Below are positions 1 through 9,799 of a stretch of 64,000 nt of DNA, in pieces. The position numbers were made by a program, and so were the translations under genes. Under the pieces are notes generated by a model, which ran no database searches, was not told the origin of the DNA, and was given only the letters and a program-made list of their open reading frames with translations. The DNA lies in assembly GCA_028583405.1 (NCBI GenBank), contig JAPTMU010000432.1, positions 1-64,000 on the forward strand, written 5' to 3'. The DNA comes from Pogonophryne albipinna (taxonomy: Eukaryota > Chordata > Actinopteri > Perciformes > Artedidraconidae). How positions within the stretch are numbered: position 1 is the stretch's first letter; each line of letters begins with the position of its first letter.

Positions 1-486
1 TATTACTGTGAGTAAATATTCTCTATTCAGTTAAAAGTACGTTACTATGGAACATCTTAGACCTCTGACTGATACATATAATGATATATAGTTCTATCAA
101 TCACATTCAAATGCTACATCTGGAGGGTCTTTCCTCCTCATATTCTCATTCAGGACTTTTTATTTGATCCATTCTAACCGCTGAAAACAAAGATAAGTAA
201 ACCCGGAAGTGACGTAATGTAAACATCCGGGTTTTCCTTCAAAATAAAGCTTTTCAAAATAAAACGGTGCATTCATTTAATATTCACGTATTGATTTTAA
301 TATCTTACAGATGCAAGAAGCAAAGTTTGGCTTCTCCACCTCAACACATAATAAAACAGAGAGAAAAGAGATGTACGATTAGCTGGCTTATCTATTGGCA
401 ACCTCCTGTCTGCTCCTCCGCGAGAGCCTCCGAGGAAGCAGAGCCGAACAGTACTTTTTGGGGGGGTTATGTGGGAAGAAAAATGT
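1..486. other. Intergenic, with one short inverted repeat
   Basis: No gene is recognisable here. The one structured item is a 9-bp perfect inverted repeat, AAACCCGGA at 199-207 and TCCGGGTTT at 226-234. Its loop contains a CRE-like TGACGTAA at 210-217. It could be a small regulatory hairpin or a fragment of a mobile element; the sequence does not decide. Open frames in this stretch are short and overlap on both strands, as expected by chance. Confidence 0.4.
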
Positions 487-543
487 TTGCTGCCCAAGAA
501 GACCGAGAAGAAGTGAGAAGCACCCTGAACCCGCTTCAATAAA
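487..543 (+). pseudogene. Histone H2A 3'-end remnant
   Basis: Positions 487-516 read LLPKKTEKK followed by TGA, which is the C-terminal end of histone H2A. The next bases, roughly gcaccctgaacccgcttcaa, match the 3' UTR of the intact H2A gene on the minus strand at 9257-9287 almost exactly. Upstream of 487 there is no H2A histone fold in any frame, so this is a 3' fragment. Unlike the intact histone genes it has no GGCTCTTTTAAGAGCC stem-loop, and an AATAAA occurs at 538-543 instead. It is either a truncated pseudogene or a terminal exon of a polyadenylated transcript whose upstream part is not visible. I favour a truncated pseudogene. Confidence 0.7.
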
Positions 544-747
544 CAACAGTTTCAGTCAAACGCTTCCACGTTTTTTTTAATCTATGATTATAATATTTAC
601 AAAATGGGGATCCCCCTTATTAGCTTTTTAAATGTCCACTACCCGAATGTGTATGGATGCATATTGTAGTATAACTTTCATATGACCAAAATATATATTT
701 ACTCTAATAAAGGTCCATCTTTTTTTAGAGGGGGCTTGATATCCAAA
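517..747. other. Intergenic, AT-rich
   Basis: This short stretch separates the H2A remnant from a dispersed repeat. It shows only T and A runs, with no gene, no stem-loop and no convincing repeat structure. Confidence 0.3.
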
Positions 748-1110
748 TATCAATGAATCAGAATCAGAAGACCTTTATTAGTCCCACAGAGGACATGTGC
801 ATCGTTACAGCAGGAGAGAGCCACAGACAGCTCAGTGTTACATATGTTCAAACAAGTACTAAGTTATGATATAATAAAAAATATAATAAAAAAAAATACA
901 AAATACAAATCCTGTAACAGTTCTTAGGATTTAGCAGCCAGGTATATATTACACAGTTATTAATGGCATATGTATATAATAATGTATATATAGCACATAT
1001 TGCACATAGTTTGATGGTATTTAACAGCAGCAAGTTACACAATTTACAAAATACAAAATGCAAAAAACACACCTTGTGACGATTCTAAGGATTTAGCCGA
1101 GCATACAACC
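748..1110. repeat. Dispersed repeat, retroelement-tail-like
   Basis: The stretch opens with aatcagaatcagaagacc and 'tttattagtcccacagagga', a motif I associate with common interspersed repeats of fish genomes. It continues into A/T-rich sequence that contains two diverged copies of an 'acaaaatacaaa...gattctaaggatttagc' block. No coding frame survives. It is probably the 3' part of an old non-LTR retroelement. The boundaries are approximate, and assigning a family would need a repeat-library search. Confidence 0.4.
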
Positions 1111-1850
1111 GTAAATAACTTGTTGTCTCAGACTCAAAATTAGATGGTGTTGCTGATGCTTTTTCAGACATGTCAACACTGTACAAGTTAACCCCAACAA
1201 ATAATGTAAAGGTCCATGTCATGGACATTTCTACTGATCATAGTTCCATTGTTGAGGTCTACTAAAATAGATGTACATTGTTCAATGTTCCAAACTCACA
1301 TTGGTTTCTCAAACAGCATCTCTGTATAGTCTGTGTATTCACTCTCTGTCCTACACGGCTTGTTGGAGCTCAGGTGGATTTTTCTGCGAGCGGCAGGGAG
1401 ATCAATATACTTGTTGCCTCTTTGCAAATCTTACATCCACTCACTCCATCTTTTCTGTGTCCAGTTAAAAGGCAGGTCATGACATGGCATCGCCAGGAAA
1501 GGTTCGCTCGCGCAGGTGGCGCCGGCGGCTGTGGCCGTTGTTGAAGCCTCTTCAGGCTCCGCATCGGCAGGCCTCTCCCTCGGTGTGGAGCTGTCAAACT
1601 CGACCCTAACGCCGCTCACAGCCGGCCAACTAAAAGTTGTTCCGTTCACGTTGTCATTTTTAGACTCCTTCGCTTCTTTGCTTGTGAATCCAAAAGCTAT
1701 ATATCTATATATCCGTTATTGAAGAAATACTTTAATGTATCTATTTGAAATAATAATACTATTTAGATTTCAATACAAATAAAGGTTTCTCTTCTATTCT
1801 CCAAAACTATGGTCAAAGGGTGATTTGCTTTGCGCATGCTCAGTACCCAG
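1111..1850. other. Intergenic spacer upstream of H2B
   Basis: No gene is supported. A GC-richer patch at about 1500-1640 has overlapping open frames on both strands with low-complexity Ala/Gly content. None matches a family I recognise and none is flanked by clear splice sites. The last 50 bases lead into the H2B promoter. Confidence 0.3.
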
Positions 1851-1903
1851 CCAATCCCTTGCGAGCAACAGCACAGTGTCATTTGCATCGGATGAATATA
1901 AAG
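1851..1903 (+). promoter_or_regulatory. H2B promoter (CCAAT, octamer, TATA)
   Basis: CCAAT is at 1851-1855, a perfect octamer ATTTGCAT at 1881-1888 and TATAAAG at 1897-1903, ending 58 bp before the H2B start codon. The octamer (OCT1/POU2F1 site) is the known S-phase element of vertebrate H2B promoters, so the set independently supports a functional H2B gene. The same arrangement recurs upstream of the second H2B gene at 6950-7002. Confidence 0.85.
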
Positions 1904-1960
1904 AGACCACGCTGTGTCTCGGTGACTTAATTCTACTTCGTGAACCCTCTACCGTTGATC

Positions 1961-2338
1961 ATGCCTGAAGCAGCCAGCGTGAAAGCGCCCAAGAAGGGCT
2001 CCAAGAAAGCCGTCACCAAGACCCCCAGCAAGACCGGCAAGAAGAGGAGGAAGTCCAGGAAGGAGAGCTACGCCATCTACGTGTACAAAGTGATGAAGCA
2101 GGTGCACCCCGACACCGGCATCTCCTCCAAGGCCATGGGCATCATGAACTGCTTCGTGAGCGACATCTTTGAGCGCATCGCCGGGGAGGCCTCCCGTCTG
2201 GCTCACTACAACAAGCGCTCCACCATCACCTCCAGGGAGATCCAGACCGCCGTCCGCCTGCTGCTGCCCGGAGAGCTGGCCAAGCACGCTGTGTCTGAGG
2301 GCACCAAGGCCGTGACCAAGTACACCAGCTCCAAGTAA
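1961..2338 (+). CDS. Histone H2B (copy 1)
   Basis: This encodes a 125-residue core histone H2B, which pairs with H2A and wraps nucleosomal DNA. The N-terminal tail is lysine-rich (about 1-36). The histone fold begins near [10 protein letters not shown] (35-44) and the protein ends with the canonical AVTKYTSSK, including the lysine that is ubiquitinated in other vertebrates. The start is placed at MPEAAS because it follows the TATA box at normal distance; an in-frame upstream ATG at 1940 would add seven residues not seen in H2B. The gene is intronless and followed by a histone stem-loop. Compared with typical vertebrate H2B it reads KVMKQ instead of KVLKQ and MNCFVSD instead of MNSFVND, which introduces Cys64 (counting Met1). 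It differs from copy 2 mainly in the tail. Confidence 0.97.
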   Translation: MPEAASVKAPKKGSKKAVTKTPSKTGKKRRKSRKESYAIYVYKVMKQVHPDTGISSKAMGIMNCFVSDIFERIAGEASRLAHYNKRSTITSREIQTAVRLLLPGELAKHAVSEGTKAVTKYTSSK

Positions 2339-2724
2339 ACCCTGATAGACCAACAACACAACGGCTCTTTTAAGAGCCACCCAACCCATCCAGAGAGCTC
2401 CTCCTGTTCTACTGAAACTACCAGAAATGAAATTAACTTATTACACTAATGTTGCTCAATTTTATACAGAATGCTTTGAAGGAGCCATCCACCACTCGAT
2501 CAACTATAAGATCCCTTCTGTTCTAATATTACCAGATAATCTAGAAAGGACACCCTTTATCAAATGGGCCTTGTGCTTTGTTTACAGTCATAAACCTCAG
2601 AAGTCCCATCTCAGTAGATCTAAATATTATTCACATGGCATCCTAAATATATAGTTTCCATTCATGCCCATTGTTTACGACTCTAAAATAAAAACAATCC
2701 AAGTAATGTCTGAAATATAATCAA
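2339..2724 (+). repeat. 3' flank shared with the second H2B gene
   Basis: This flank is nearly identical to 7437-7816, apart from a few substitutions and a short indel near 2490 versus 7587. The shared block runs from inside the H2B coding sequence, through the stem-loop, to about 'tgaaatataatcaag', where the two copies diverge abruptly. It records a recent duplication or gene conversion between the two H2B loci. Confidence 0.85.
2363..2378 (+). promoter_or_regulatory. Histone mRNA 3' stem-loop (H2B copy 1)
   Basis: GGCTCTTTTAAGAGCC forms the 6-bp stem and 4-nt loop bound by SLBP in replication-dependent histone mRNAs. It begins 25 nt after the stop codon. A purine-rich agagagctcc just downstream fits a histone downstream element for U7 snRNP. 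This implies a non-polyadenylated, cell-cycle-regulated transcript. Confidence 0.93.
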
Positions 2725-3250
2725 GGAGAGAAGTTAAAGGACAAAGTGTCCGTGCAGCCCCTCTCACTGAGAGCAGGTTTATAGTCTTCCCCATCAAAAC
2801 ACAATACATGTAAACACTTTATTTGTCTTTTATACGAAGAGGAACGTGTTCACCATGTGTTCGATACAACATGAATGTTCATTTAGATGTGCTTTTTATA
2901 CATGTGTTGTTGAAGAGAAAGCACAAAGCGGCCCAGTGTTCCTGCTGCTCCGGAGAGACGGGCTGAGTTGAGTCTCTACGGTTCTCATGCTGCGTTTAAG
3001 ATCCTCTCTGTGAATCGGAGCTTTCCCTTCAGTCTCATTGACTCGTGTTCCTGAGAGCATCATGGCAGAAGAAGTCTCCACCGCAGCAGAGCAGTTAAAC
3101 ATGAAATAAACAGCTGTATACATGAATAATAATGAACTGCTGCAGAAGAGAGAAAGAAAGTTCTTTTATTTGTGATTATATTCTATAAAATATAAAATCA
3201 CAAAGTTTTTATCTGGGTTTCCAAACAGTCTGTAAACCATCACATCAACT
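2725..3250. other. Intergenic
   Basis: No gene is recognisable. Short open frames on the minus strand at about 2896-3123 show no known motif. The segment ends at the left terminus of an inverted-repeat element. Confidence 0.3.
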
Positions 3251-4394
3251 TTAAAGGTGGGGTAGGTAAGTTTGAGAAACCGGCTCGAGTGCACTAAAAT
3301 TTGAAAGTACACAGCCGAAAAGAATCCGCCCCTTCCTTCAGACTTCCTTACAGAGCACCTCCTCCAACACACATGAACGCGCACATGACTTAGGTTGGCT
3401 ATATAGTTCAGGGGAATTGTAAACCATACAAAACAGATAATTACCTGTCCAAGAGAAAAAGATCGACCACGGCGTCAGATTTCAACTCGGTGTGTATGGG
3501 GGTTATTCCCAATCTTTATTCAAGAGCGTGGTATTTACATTTGAGAGCATACTTTATTGATTTCCTTCACTCAAACCCTGTCATCGCACCAAAGACAAAC
3601 CAAAGAGTAACCGCCCTTACGGGACGCTGTAATAAGTAAAGCGAACGCACCCGCAAGGACACCTGGCCTCCTATTGGTTGAGGGATTTTGACAGGATTGT
3701 TGCACAAAAGTTTCGAGCGCGCACAGAATAAATCTGAGAGCAGAACAAATCTGTAAGCAGCAATATATCTGAGTGCAAGCGTACAGTTTGAGCAGAAGCA
3801 GAGCAAAGTGCAAGCAGGCACTATCTGAGTGCGAGGACAGGGTTTGAGGGAAATAAATACATAAAGTATGCTCTCAAATTTAAATACCACGCTCTTGAAT
3901 AAAGATAGGGAATAACCCCCATAGGTGTGTTCCATCAGTAGTCGCCATCGTTGAAAAGCAACTCCGATATTGACTCTGGTTTGAATTCTCCTAGTTTCCA
4001 CTTTGTTTTTGTTCCTAATTTGCTCCGTTACATTATTTCTTTTGCCACCAGTAGACGATGTTGAACCTAACTCTGCCATGGTGAAAGTGGCCGCCTGTTG
4101 CTGGCGAGTCATTGAAGTACTGCTGCAATGCACGCCCAATGACGGCACGCCCAATGAGGGCACGAGATACATTTGTGCGTGCACGAGATGGAAGGCTGAC
4201 AGACAGGGCGGCAATCCAATCCGTTTTAGATTGGTCGTACTTTTTACAGTATTCCACAGATGAATTTTTTTTATGGATTTGTTGTCAAAGCACTTCAGAT
4301 ATTCATTGCTATCAGGATGTTAAGAGCATTCCATGGAATATAACAAAAAGTGTATCTCGAGCCGGTTTCTCAAACTTACCTACCCCACCTTTAA
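3251..4394. mobile_element. Non-autonomous DNA transposon with 39-bp perfect TIRs
   Basis: The left end, 3251-3289, begins TTAAAGGTGGGGTAGGTAAG. The right end, 4356-4394, is its exact reverse complement over all 39 bases. The element is about 1.14 kb and has no transposase-like open frame, so it is a MITE-type or deleted derivative. Both ends carry TTAA at the outer edge. This fits a piggyBac-like TTAA target, but the TTAA could equally be part of the inverted repeat. A second inverted-repeat element is nested inside at 3495-3923. Confidence 0.85.
3495..3923. mobile_element. Nested MITE with long imperfect TIRs and 6-bp TSD
   Basis: The left arm begins TATGGGGGTTATTCCC at 3495 and the right arm ends with its reverse complement GGGAATAACCCCCATA at 3908-3923. 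Arm similarity extends about 90 bp inward on each side. The element is bounded by a direct GGTGTG at 3489-3494 and 3924-3929, a 6-bp target-site duplication. It interrupts the element at 3251-4394, so it inserted later. No transposase is encoded. Confidence 0.82.
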
Positions 4395-5019
4395 TGTCAG
4401 TCTTTCAGTTTGTGTGAACAGAAAGATCGAAATACCGATTCCCATAATCCTATAAACGTAGTCAGCACTAAAGCACTTTGAGCACAGGTTTCCCTCAGAC
4501 TTCATTTCAGTGGATACCCATTAAGTGTTTTTGCTGGAAGCAATCAAAGAGAAATGTCAGCTCAGAGTTTGAATAACATGCAGGTGCATTTGACCATTTC
4601 TTTACAAGACTTGATCCTGTTGTCATGCAGGTAACTAGCACTGGAGGGACCTTGGCTCCTACTTGCTCCATCCTTCTACAGGTGTATTTCTACAGATCTC
4701 ACGAGACGCTTCATTGCACACAGGTCACCTCTTCATCTGTTATGTCTCTTGTATTTAACTCATCATTCATGTCTAGTTAGATTCAGATCTCCCTAGTTCA
4801 GTAACTAACTCTCTGATGTGAGACAAACCATATCTTTGTATACAGTTTCCGTCGATCTGACTTTCTGAGCTGCAGAATAAATATACCGTATATCTGTTAT
4901 GTATGCTGTCAATCAAATACAATGGGTCAAAAATCACTATCAACAAAACAAGAATGTTTCCATTTCTGAAACGAAATTAGAATTAATTCACCAACGTCAT
5001 TTCGTTTTGTTAGAGCTCA
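4395..5019. other. Intergenic
   Basis: Nothing beyond short chance open frames is visible. Confidence 0.3.
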
Positions 5020-5130
5020 AATATACAAACTCAAGGCCCGGGGGCCAAATCCGGCCATTGGTGGATTTAATTTCGGCCCGCAGGATCATTTCTAATTGCT
5101 ATTAGATCTGGCCCTCCGGTATATTGCACA
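5020..5130. repeat. Transposon-end-like fragment
   Basis: The motif 'aactcaaggcccgggggcca' followed by 'aatccggcc' and 'ctggccctccggtata' resembles the ends of an interspersed hAT-like repeat family. Only one end is evident and there is no coding capacity. The family assignment is tentative. Confidence 0.35.
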
Positions 5131-5824
5131 CACACCTTCACTCCATCCTGAGGGTCTCCTCCGCTCAGAGCCTGAGCCCAAACATTGATGACCTTGCTCC
5201 CAAGATGAGATGCCAAGTATCTGAACTAGCATCACAGAGCAGCACACTGAGTTTAATGGATGTTTCCTTCTGCACTTTCTCTCTCAGGACAACAGGGCAT
5301 GTTTGGTTTGTTCTTTGAGGGGAATAGTTTTCTTGAAGCTGTTGTTGGCCTGTGGGAAAATGTACTCATAAGAAATGACTCTGGAAAAGCTGCAGATAGA
5401 GCCATAAGAAATGAATGCACCTGATTATTTAATGTTTAATGTTGTTTTTATAGGCAATCATTGAAGCTTTGTTAGTTCCAGGTTTAATATGTGCAATAAG
5501 TTCATTTCAATAAGTTAATAACAACAACTTAACTCAGGGTCTGTGTATACCGTGTACAACTGTTGACATGTCAAAAGCATTAACTGTATGGGCTATACAG
5601 TATTTACACATTATATATTTTCTGTCTTCTTGTCTTTTTTCAATTGTAAATGTTATTCGGGGTTTTATTACATATTAAGGAACCTTTAATCATCAAACCT
5701 TTAGTATAAAGCCTGCGCGAAGTAGATAAACAATATTTAAAAGAAACTAAATGTGTTGGAGGATGATGTGGAGGCTGCAGCCTTGGCCCCGCCTCGCAGC
5801 CTTCCCGCTGTCCCTCTTCTCTTA
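5131..5824. other. Intergenic spacer upstream of H4
   Basis: No gene is recognised. A TATAAA at 5705-5710 lies about 200 bp upstream of the H4 start codon and is probably not its TATA box. Confidence 0.3.
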
Positions 5825-6220
<396 letters not shown>

Positions 6221-6244
6221 GCAGCTGCTGACCCACCGACCAAA

Positions 6245-6260
6245 GGCTCTTTTAAGAGCC
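6245..6260 (+). promoter_or_regulatory. Histone mRNA 3' stem-loop (H4 copy 1)
   Basis: GGCTCTTTTAAGAGCC, the SLBP-binding hairpin, marks this H4 transcript as replication-dependent. The flanking 'accaaa' upstream fits the usual A/C-rich context. Confidence 0.93.
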
Positions 6261-6949
6261 GCCCACATTACATGAAGACTTTCCTTTGCTATGTGTCGTT
6301 CAAGGTCACTCATGTTCGAGTCAAATATAAAACACTTGAAGAGGTGTACACTATATACAACTTAATATCTCTAAAACAGGACACTAACTTACAAAGAAGT
6401 ATTTAACATTTCATCTTTTTGTTCACCGTTCCTTTTGTTAACCAAGATGAGTATTTTAATTCAATATATCAGACACCACGGTGGATTCTGGCAGCGTGTG
6501 TCCTGAGAGCCCCAAAGTAAATACCATGAATTATTAAGTCCTAATTGTTTTTCAATGGACAGGAAATTATTTCTCAGAGCATCATTATTGGTTCTCTGAA
6601 ACACAATCAATTTATTTTCACACTTCACATCAACTCCGTAGGTGTTAGCATGTACGCAGAACCACAGACACGTTGTCTTTGATTGTCCATGATCCAGCCT
6701 GTGTATAACCTGCGGGCTAATGACAACATCGTTTTGACTTCATTTAAACTCTGGAATGATTCATTGGCTTTTATAACATATATGTTTTGGGTGCCTGGTG
6801 GGAAGAAGAAACATTGCATTAGTCTGTGTTGTTAAGTGAAGTAGGTAAGAGGCATGTTAGCTAAATAACTGAAGAAAACTGCTCCCAGCATTCTTTTCTG
6901 CGCATGCTCAGTCCACCTCAGAATACGTTACAGCCACCTCGGGAAACTA
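6261..6949. other. Intergenic
   Basis: No gene is recognised. The final part, from about 6900 (gcgcatgctcagt), matches the sequence upstream of the first H2B promoter near 1833 (gcgcatgctcagt), so the duplicated H2B unit includes some promoter sequence. Confidence 0.35.
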
Positions 6950-7002
6950 CCAATCCGATGCGAGCAACAGCGCAGTGACAATTGCATACGGTGGATATAA
7001 AT
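6950..7002 (+). promoter_or_regulatory. Second H2B promoter (CCAAT, octamer variant, TATA)
   Basis: CCAAT is at 6950-6954, an octamer-like AATTGCAT at 6980-6987 (one mismatch from ATTTGCAT) and TATAAAT at 6996-7002. The spacing equals that of the first H2B promoter. The mismatch in the octamer could weaken OCT1 binding relative to copy 1. Confidence 0.8.
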
Positions 7003-7055
7003 AGACCGCTCTGACTTCAGCTCTCACTATCTCTATCAGACCTCAACCTGTAGTC

Positions 7056-7436
7056 ATGCCTGCAGACGCACCCCCCGTCAAAGCGGCCAAGAAGGGCTCC
7101 AAGAAAGCCGTCGCTAAGACCGCCAGCAAGACCGGCAAGAAGAGGAGGAAGTCCAGGAAGGAGAGCTACGCCATCTACGTGTACAAAGTGATGAAGCAGG
7201 TGCACCCCGACACCGGCATCTCCTCCAAGGCCATGGGCATCATGAACTGCTTCGTGAGCGACATCTTTGAGCGCATCGCCGGGGAGGCCTCCCGTCTGGC
7301 TCACTACAACAAGCGCTCCACCATCACCTCCAGGGAGATCCAGACCGCCGTCCGCCTGCTGCTGCCCGGAGAGCTGGCCAAGCACGCCGTGTCTGAGGGC
7401 ACCAAGGCCGTGACCAAGTACACCAGCTCCAAGTAA
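7056..7436 (+). CDS. Histone H2B (copy 2)
   Basis: This encodes a 126-residue H2B. From about residue 27 onward it is identical in protein to copy 1 at 1961-2338, including the unusual KVMKQ and MNCFVSD (Cys65 here). The N-terminal tail differs ([14 protein letters not shown] versus [13 protein letters not shown], and AKTASK versus TKTPSK) and is one residue longer. It is intronless with its own promoter and stem-loop, so it is probably a second expressed replication-dependent H2B. The contrast between identical core and diverged tail suggests gene conversion over the 3' part. Confidence 0.97.
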   Translation: MPADAPPVKAAKKGSKKAVAKTASKTGKKRRKSRKESYAIYVYKVMKQVHPDTGISSKAMGIMNCFVSDIFERIAGEASRLAHYNKRSTITSREIQTAVRLLLPGELAKHAVSEGTKAVTKYTSSK

Positions 7437-7816
7437 ACCCTGACGGACCAACAACACAACGGCTCTTTTAAGAGCCACCCAACCCATCCAGAGAGCTCCT
7501 CCTGTTCTACTGAAACTACCAGAAATGAAATTAACTTATTACACTAATGTTGCTCACTTTTATACAGAATGCTTTGAAGGAGCCACTCGATCAACTATAA
7601 GATCCCTTCTGTTCTAATATTACCAGATAATCTAGAAAGGACACCCTTTATCAAATGGGCCTTGTGCTTTGTTTACAGTCATAAACCTCAGAAGTCCCAT
7701 CTCAGTATATCTAAATATTATTCACATGGCATCCTAAATATATAGTTTCCATTCATGCCCATTGTTTACGACTCTAAAATAAAAACAATCCAAGTAATGT
7801 CTGAAATATAATCAAG
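7437..7816 (+). repeat. 3' flank shared with the first H2B gene
   Basis: This is the second copy of the block at 2339-2724. Similarity stops sharply at about 7816 ('aatcaag' then 'tactc' here, 'gagag' in copy 1), which marks the end of the duplicated or converted tract. Confidence 0.85.
7461..7476 (+). promoter_or_regulatory. Histone mRNA 3' stem-loop (H2B copy 2)
   Basis: GGCTCTTTTAAGAGCC begins 25 nt after the stop, exactly as in H2B copy 1, with the same downstream agagagctcc element. Confidence 0.93.
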
Positions 7817-8650
7817 TACTCTCACAAATGTGAATATTTACTCAAATCCTGCATTTATATAAAAAGTTGTGACCAAATAAATTGTTAAATTTCACAACAA
7901 TCTCACCAAGTCTTAAAAGACGGTTCAAATTAATTACTATTCCATTACATTTAACTTTTATTCATACAAAGTTAAATTCACTTCAGAAAATCTGTTTTGA
8001 GAACAAACTAATAATAGTTTAAAGAGAGGAACTTTCCCTCCTACTGAAAAACAGTGGGATCGAGATTTAAAGGGTGAGTTGGAGTTCAACCTTTCATTTG
8101 GTTGGTTTAAACTTATTAACTCTATATTATTATTGTGAAGGTAATCGAGTCAAGAACCATTCCTATAACAATCTGACAACAGAACATTTCATATCAACTT
8201 CCATTCATGTAAAGGTATAAACGGTACTAAAATAATAAAAGGCCATAAAATAAAGTTCATAATATTGTGATTAAGGCAAAGTGACCAAACGGATCATTAT
8301 GGATTACTTGACTGTATTTTGCTTTAGTTCAATAGTTCTACCACCAAGAGGTTTGATGTGACCCCTTGATCCGAACACCAACACTCAACCCACTGCACCA
8401 CACGCCTATTATACAAACATATTGTATGAGCACAGAAACTGTGTTCAAATTCTGCTTTTACCAACTTATGTTGGTTGTGCTCACCTTGCAAAGTAATGTT
8501 ATAAGTGTCAAAGGAATGTTTTAATGTAAATATTAAGGATAATATTGTAGCGTGTCCAAGTTAATAGTTATGTCAGTTATCAGATGTGCACAGTTTAGTA
8601 CATTTGTAAAGTTATTTAGGCAATGTTATTGGTGGGAGTTAGGGAGAGAC
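7817..8650. other. Intergenic, AT-rich
   Basis: No gene, RNA or clear repeat is visible in this AT-rich stretch. Confidence 0.3.
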
Positions 8651-8900
8651 CGCCCCTTCCAGGGGGGTATACTACGAAGCAGGATGTTCTCTTAGCGGCT
8701 AACTTCAGGGTAACTCTGGGTTTCCGGTCCTACGAAGCTGGTTCTCTTTTTAGCGGCTAGATCTCCATGGTAACTGATGCTGCGCGGCTAACCTGCTCCG
8801 GAGCAGGCTAGGTTGCAGGCTAAGAGATCAACTCAGTGAAAGCACCGCCTGCTGACCAATCAGAGCTCAGTGTGTGGAGTTTAAAGCGATCAAGTCATAT
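8651..8900. repeat. Dispersed MITE-like repeat
   Basis: GC-rich sequence with internally repeated motifs: 'tactacgaagcaggatg...cttagcggctaact' and again 'tcctacgaagctggttctc...tagcggctag'. It ends near 'aagcaccgcctgctgaccaa'. This pattern is typical of short non-autonomous DNA elements in fish, but I cannot define its termini or target duplication. Confidence 0.4.
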
Positions 8901-9240
8901 TACAGGAGAAAGGAAATACAGAAAAGCTGCCGTTGCAGGAAAGACGGCCGGCAACAATCACCGACTGTGTGAACGTGAACATGAATAGAATATCACCTCC
9001 ATCTTCAGAGCAATCTGACTATAACATTAGCGTTAAGAAAGCTTACTGAAATATCTGCCACAACATCAGTAGAAGTGAAACACTGAAAAAGGTGTACCTT
9101 AATTAGTGAACGTTTGATCTACAGTGGAGTGAATAAGCAGTTAAACTCACATCAGGGTAATGGAAACTACAAAACAGTCAAGGATTAAATTAATATAAAA
9201 AAGTGTTCGATGAAGGAAAGCTCTCTGGACAGAAGTGTGT
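8901..9240. other. Intergenic
   Basis: Nothing is recognised between the repeat and the H2A 3' end. A purine-rich tract in minus-strand sense just beyond the stem-loop would serve as the H2A downstream element. Confidence 0.3.
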
Positions 9241-9256
9241 GGCTCTTAAAAGAGCC
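9241..9256 (-). promoter_or_regulatory. Histone mRNA 3' stem-loop (H2A)
   Basis: The minus strand reads GGCTCTTTTAAGAGCC 31 nt after the H2A stop codon. It is the same hairpin as at the other intact histone genes. Confidence 0.93.
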
Positions 9257-9287
9257 TTTGGTGTTTGTTGAAGCGGGTTCAGGGTGC

Positions 9288-9786
<499 letters not shown>

Positions 9787-9799
9787 CAGAAGGCAGCTC

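Noticed and set aside
1516..1722. A small open frame with Ala/Ser/Gly-rich translation near the H2B promoter
   Set aside because: Overlapping frames on both strands in a GC-rich patch, with no recognisable domain or splice context.
1949..2389. Minus-strand open frames antisense to the histone genes (also at 5870-6313, 7017-7487, 9210-9668 and 11502-11870)
   Set aside because: They are shadows of strongly biased histone codon use on the other strand.
5705..5710. TATAAA as the H4 TATA box
   Set aside because: It is about 200 bp from the start codon. The GGTCCG element at 5825 is at normal distance and fits H4 promoters better.
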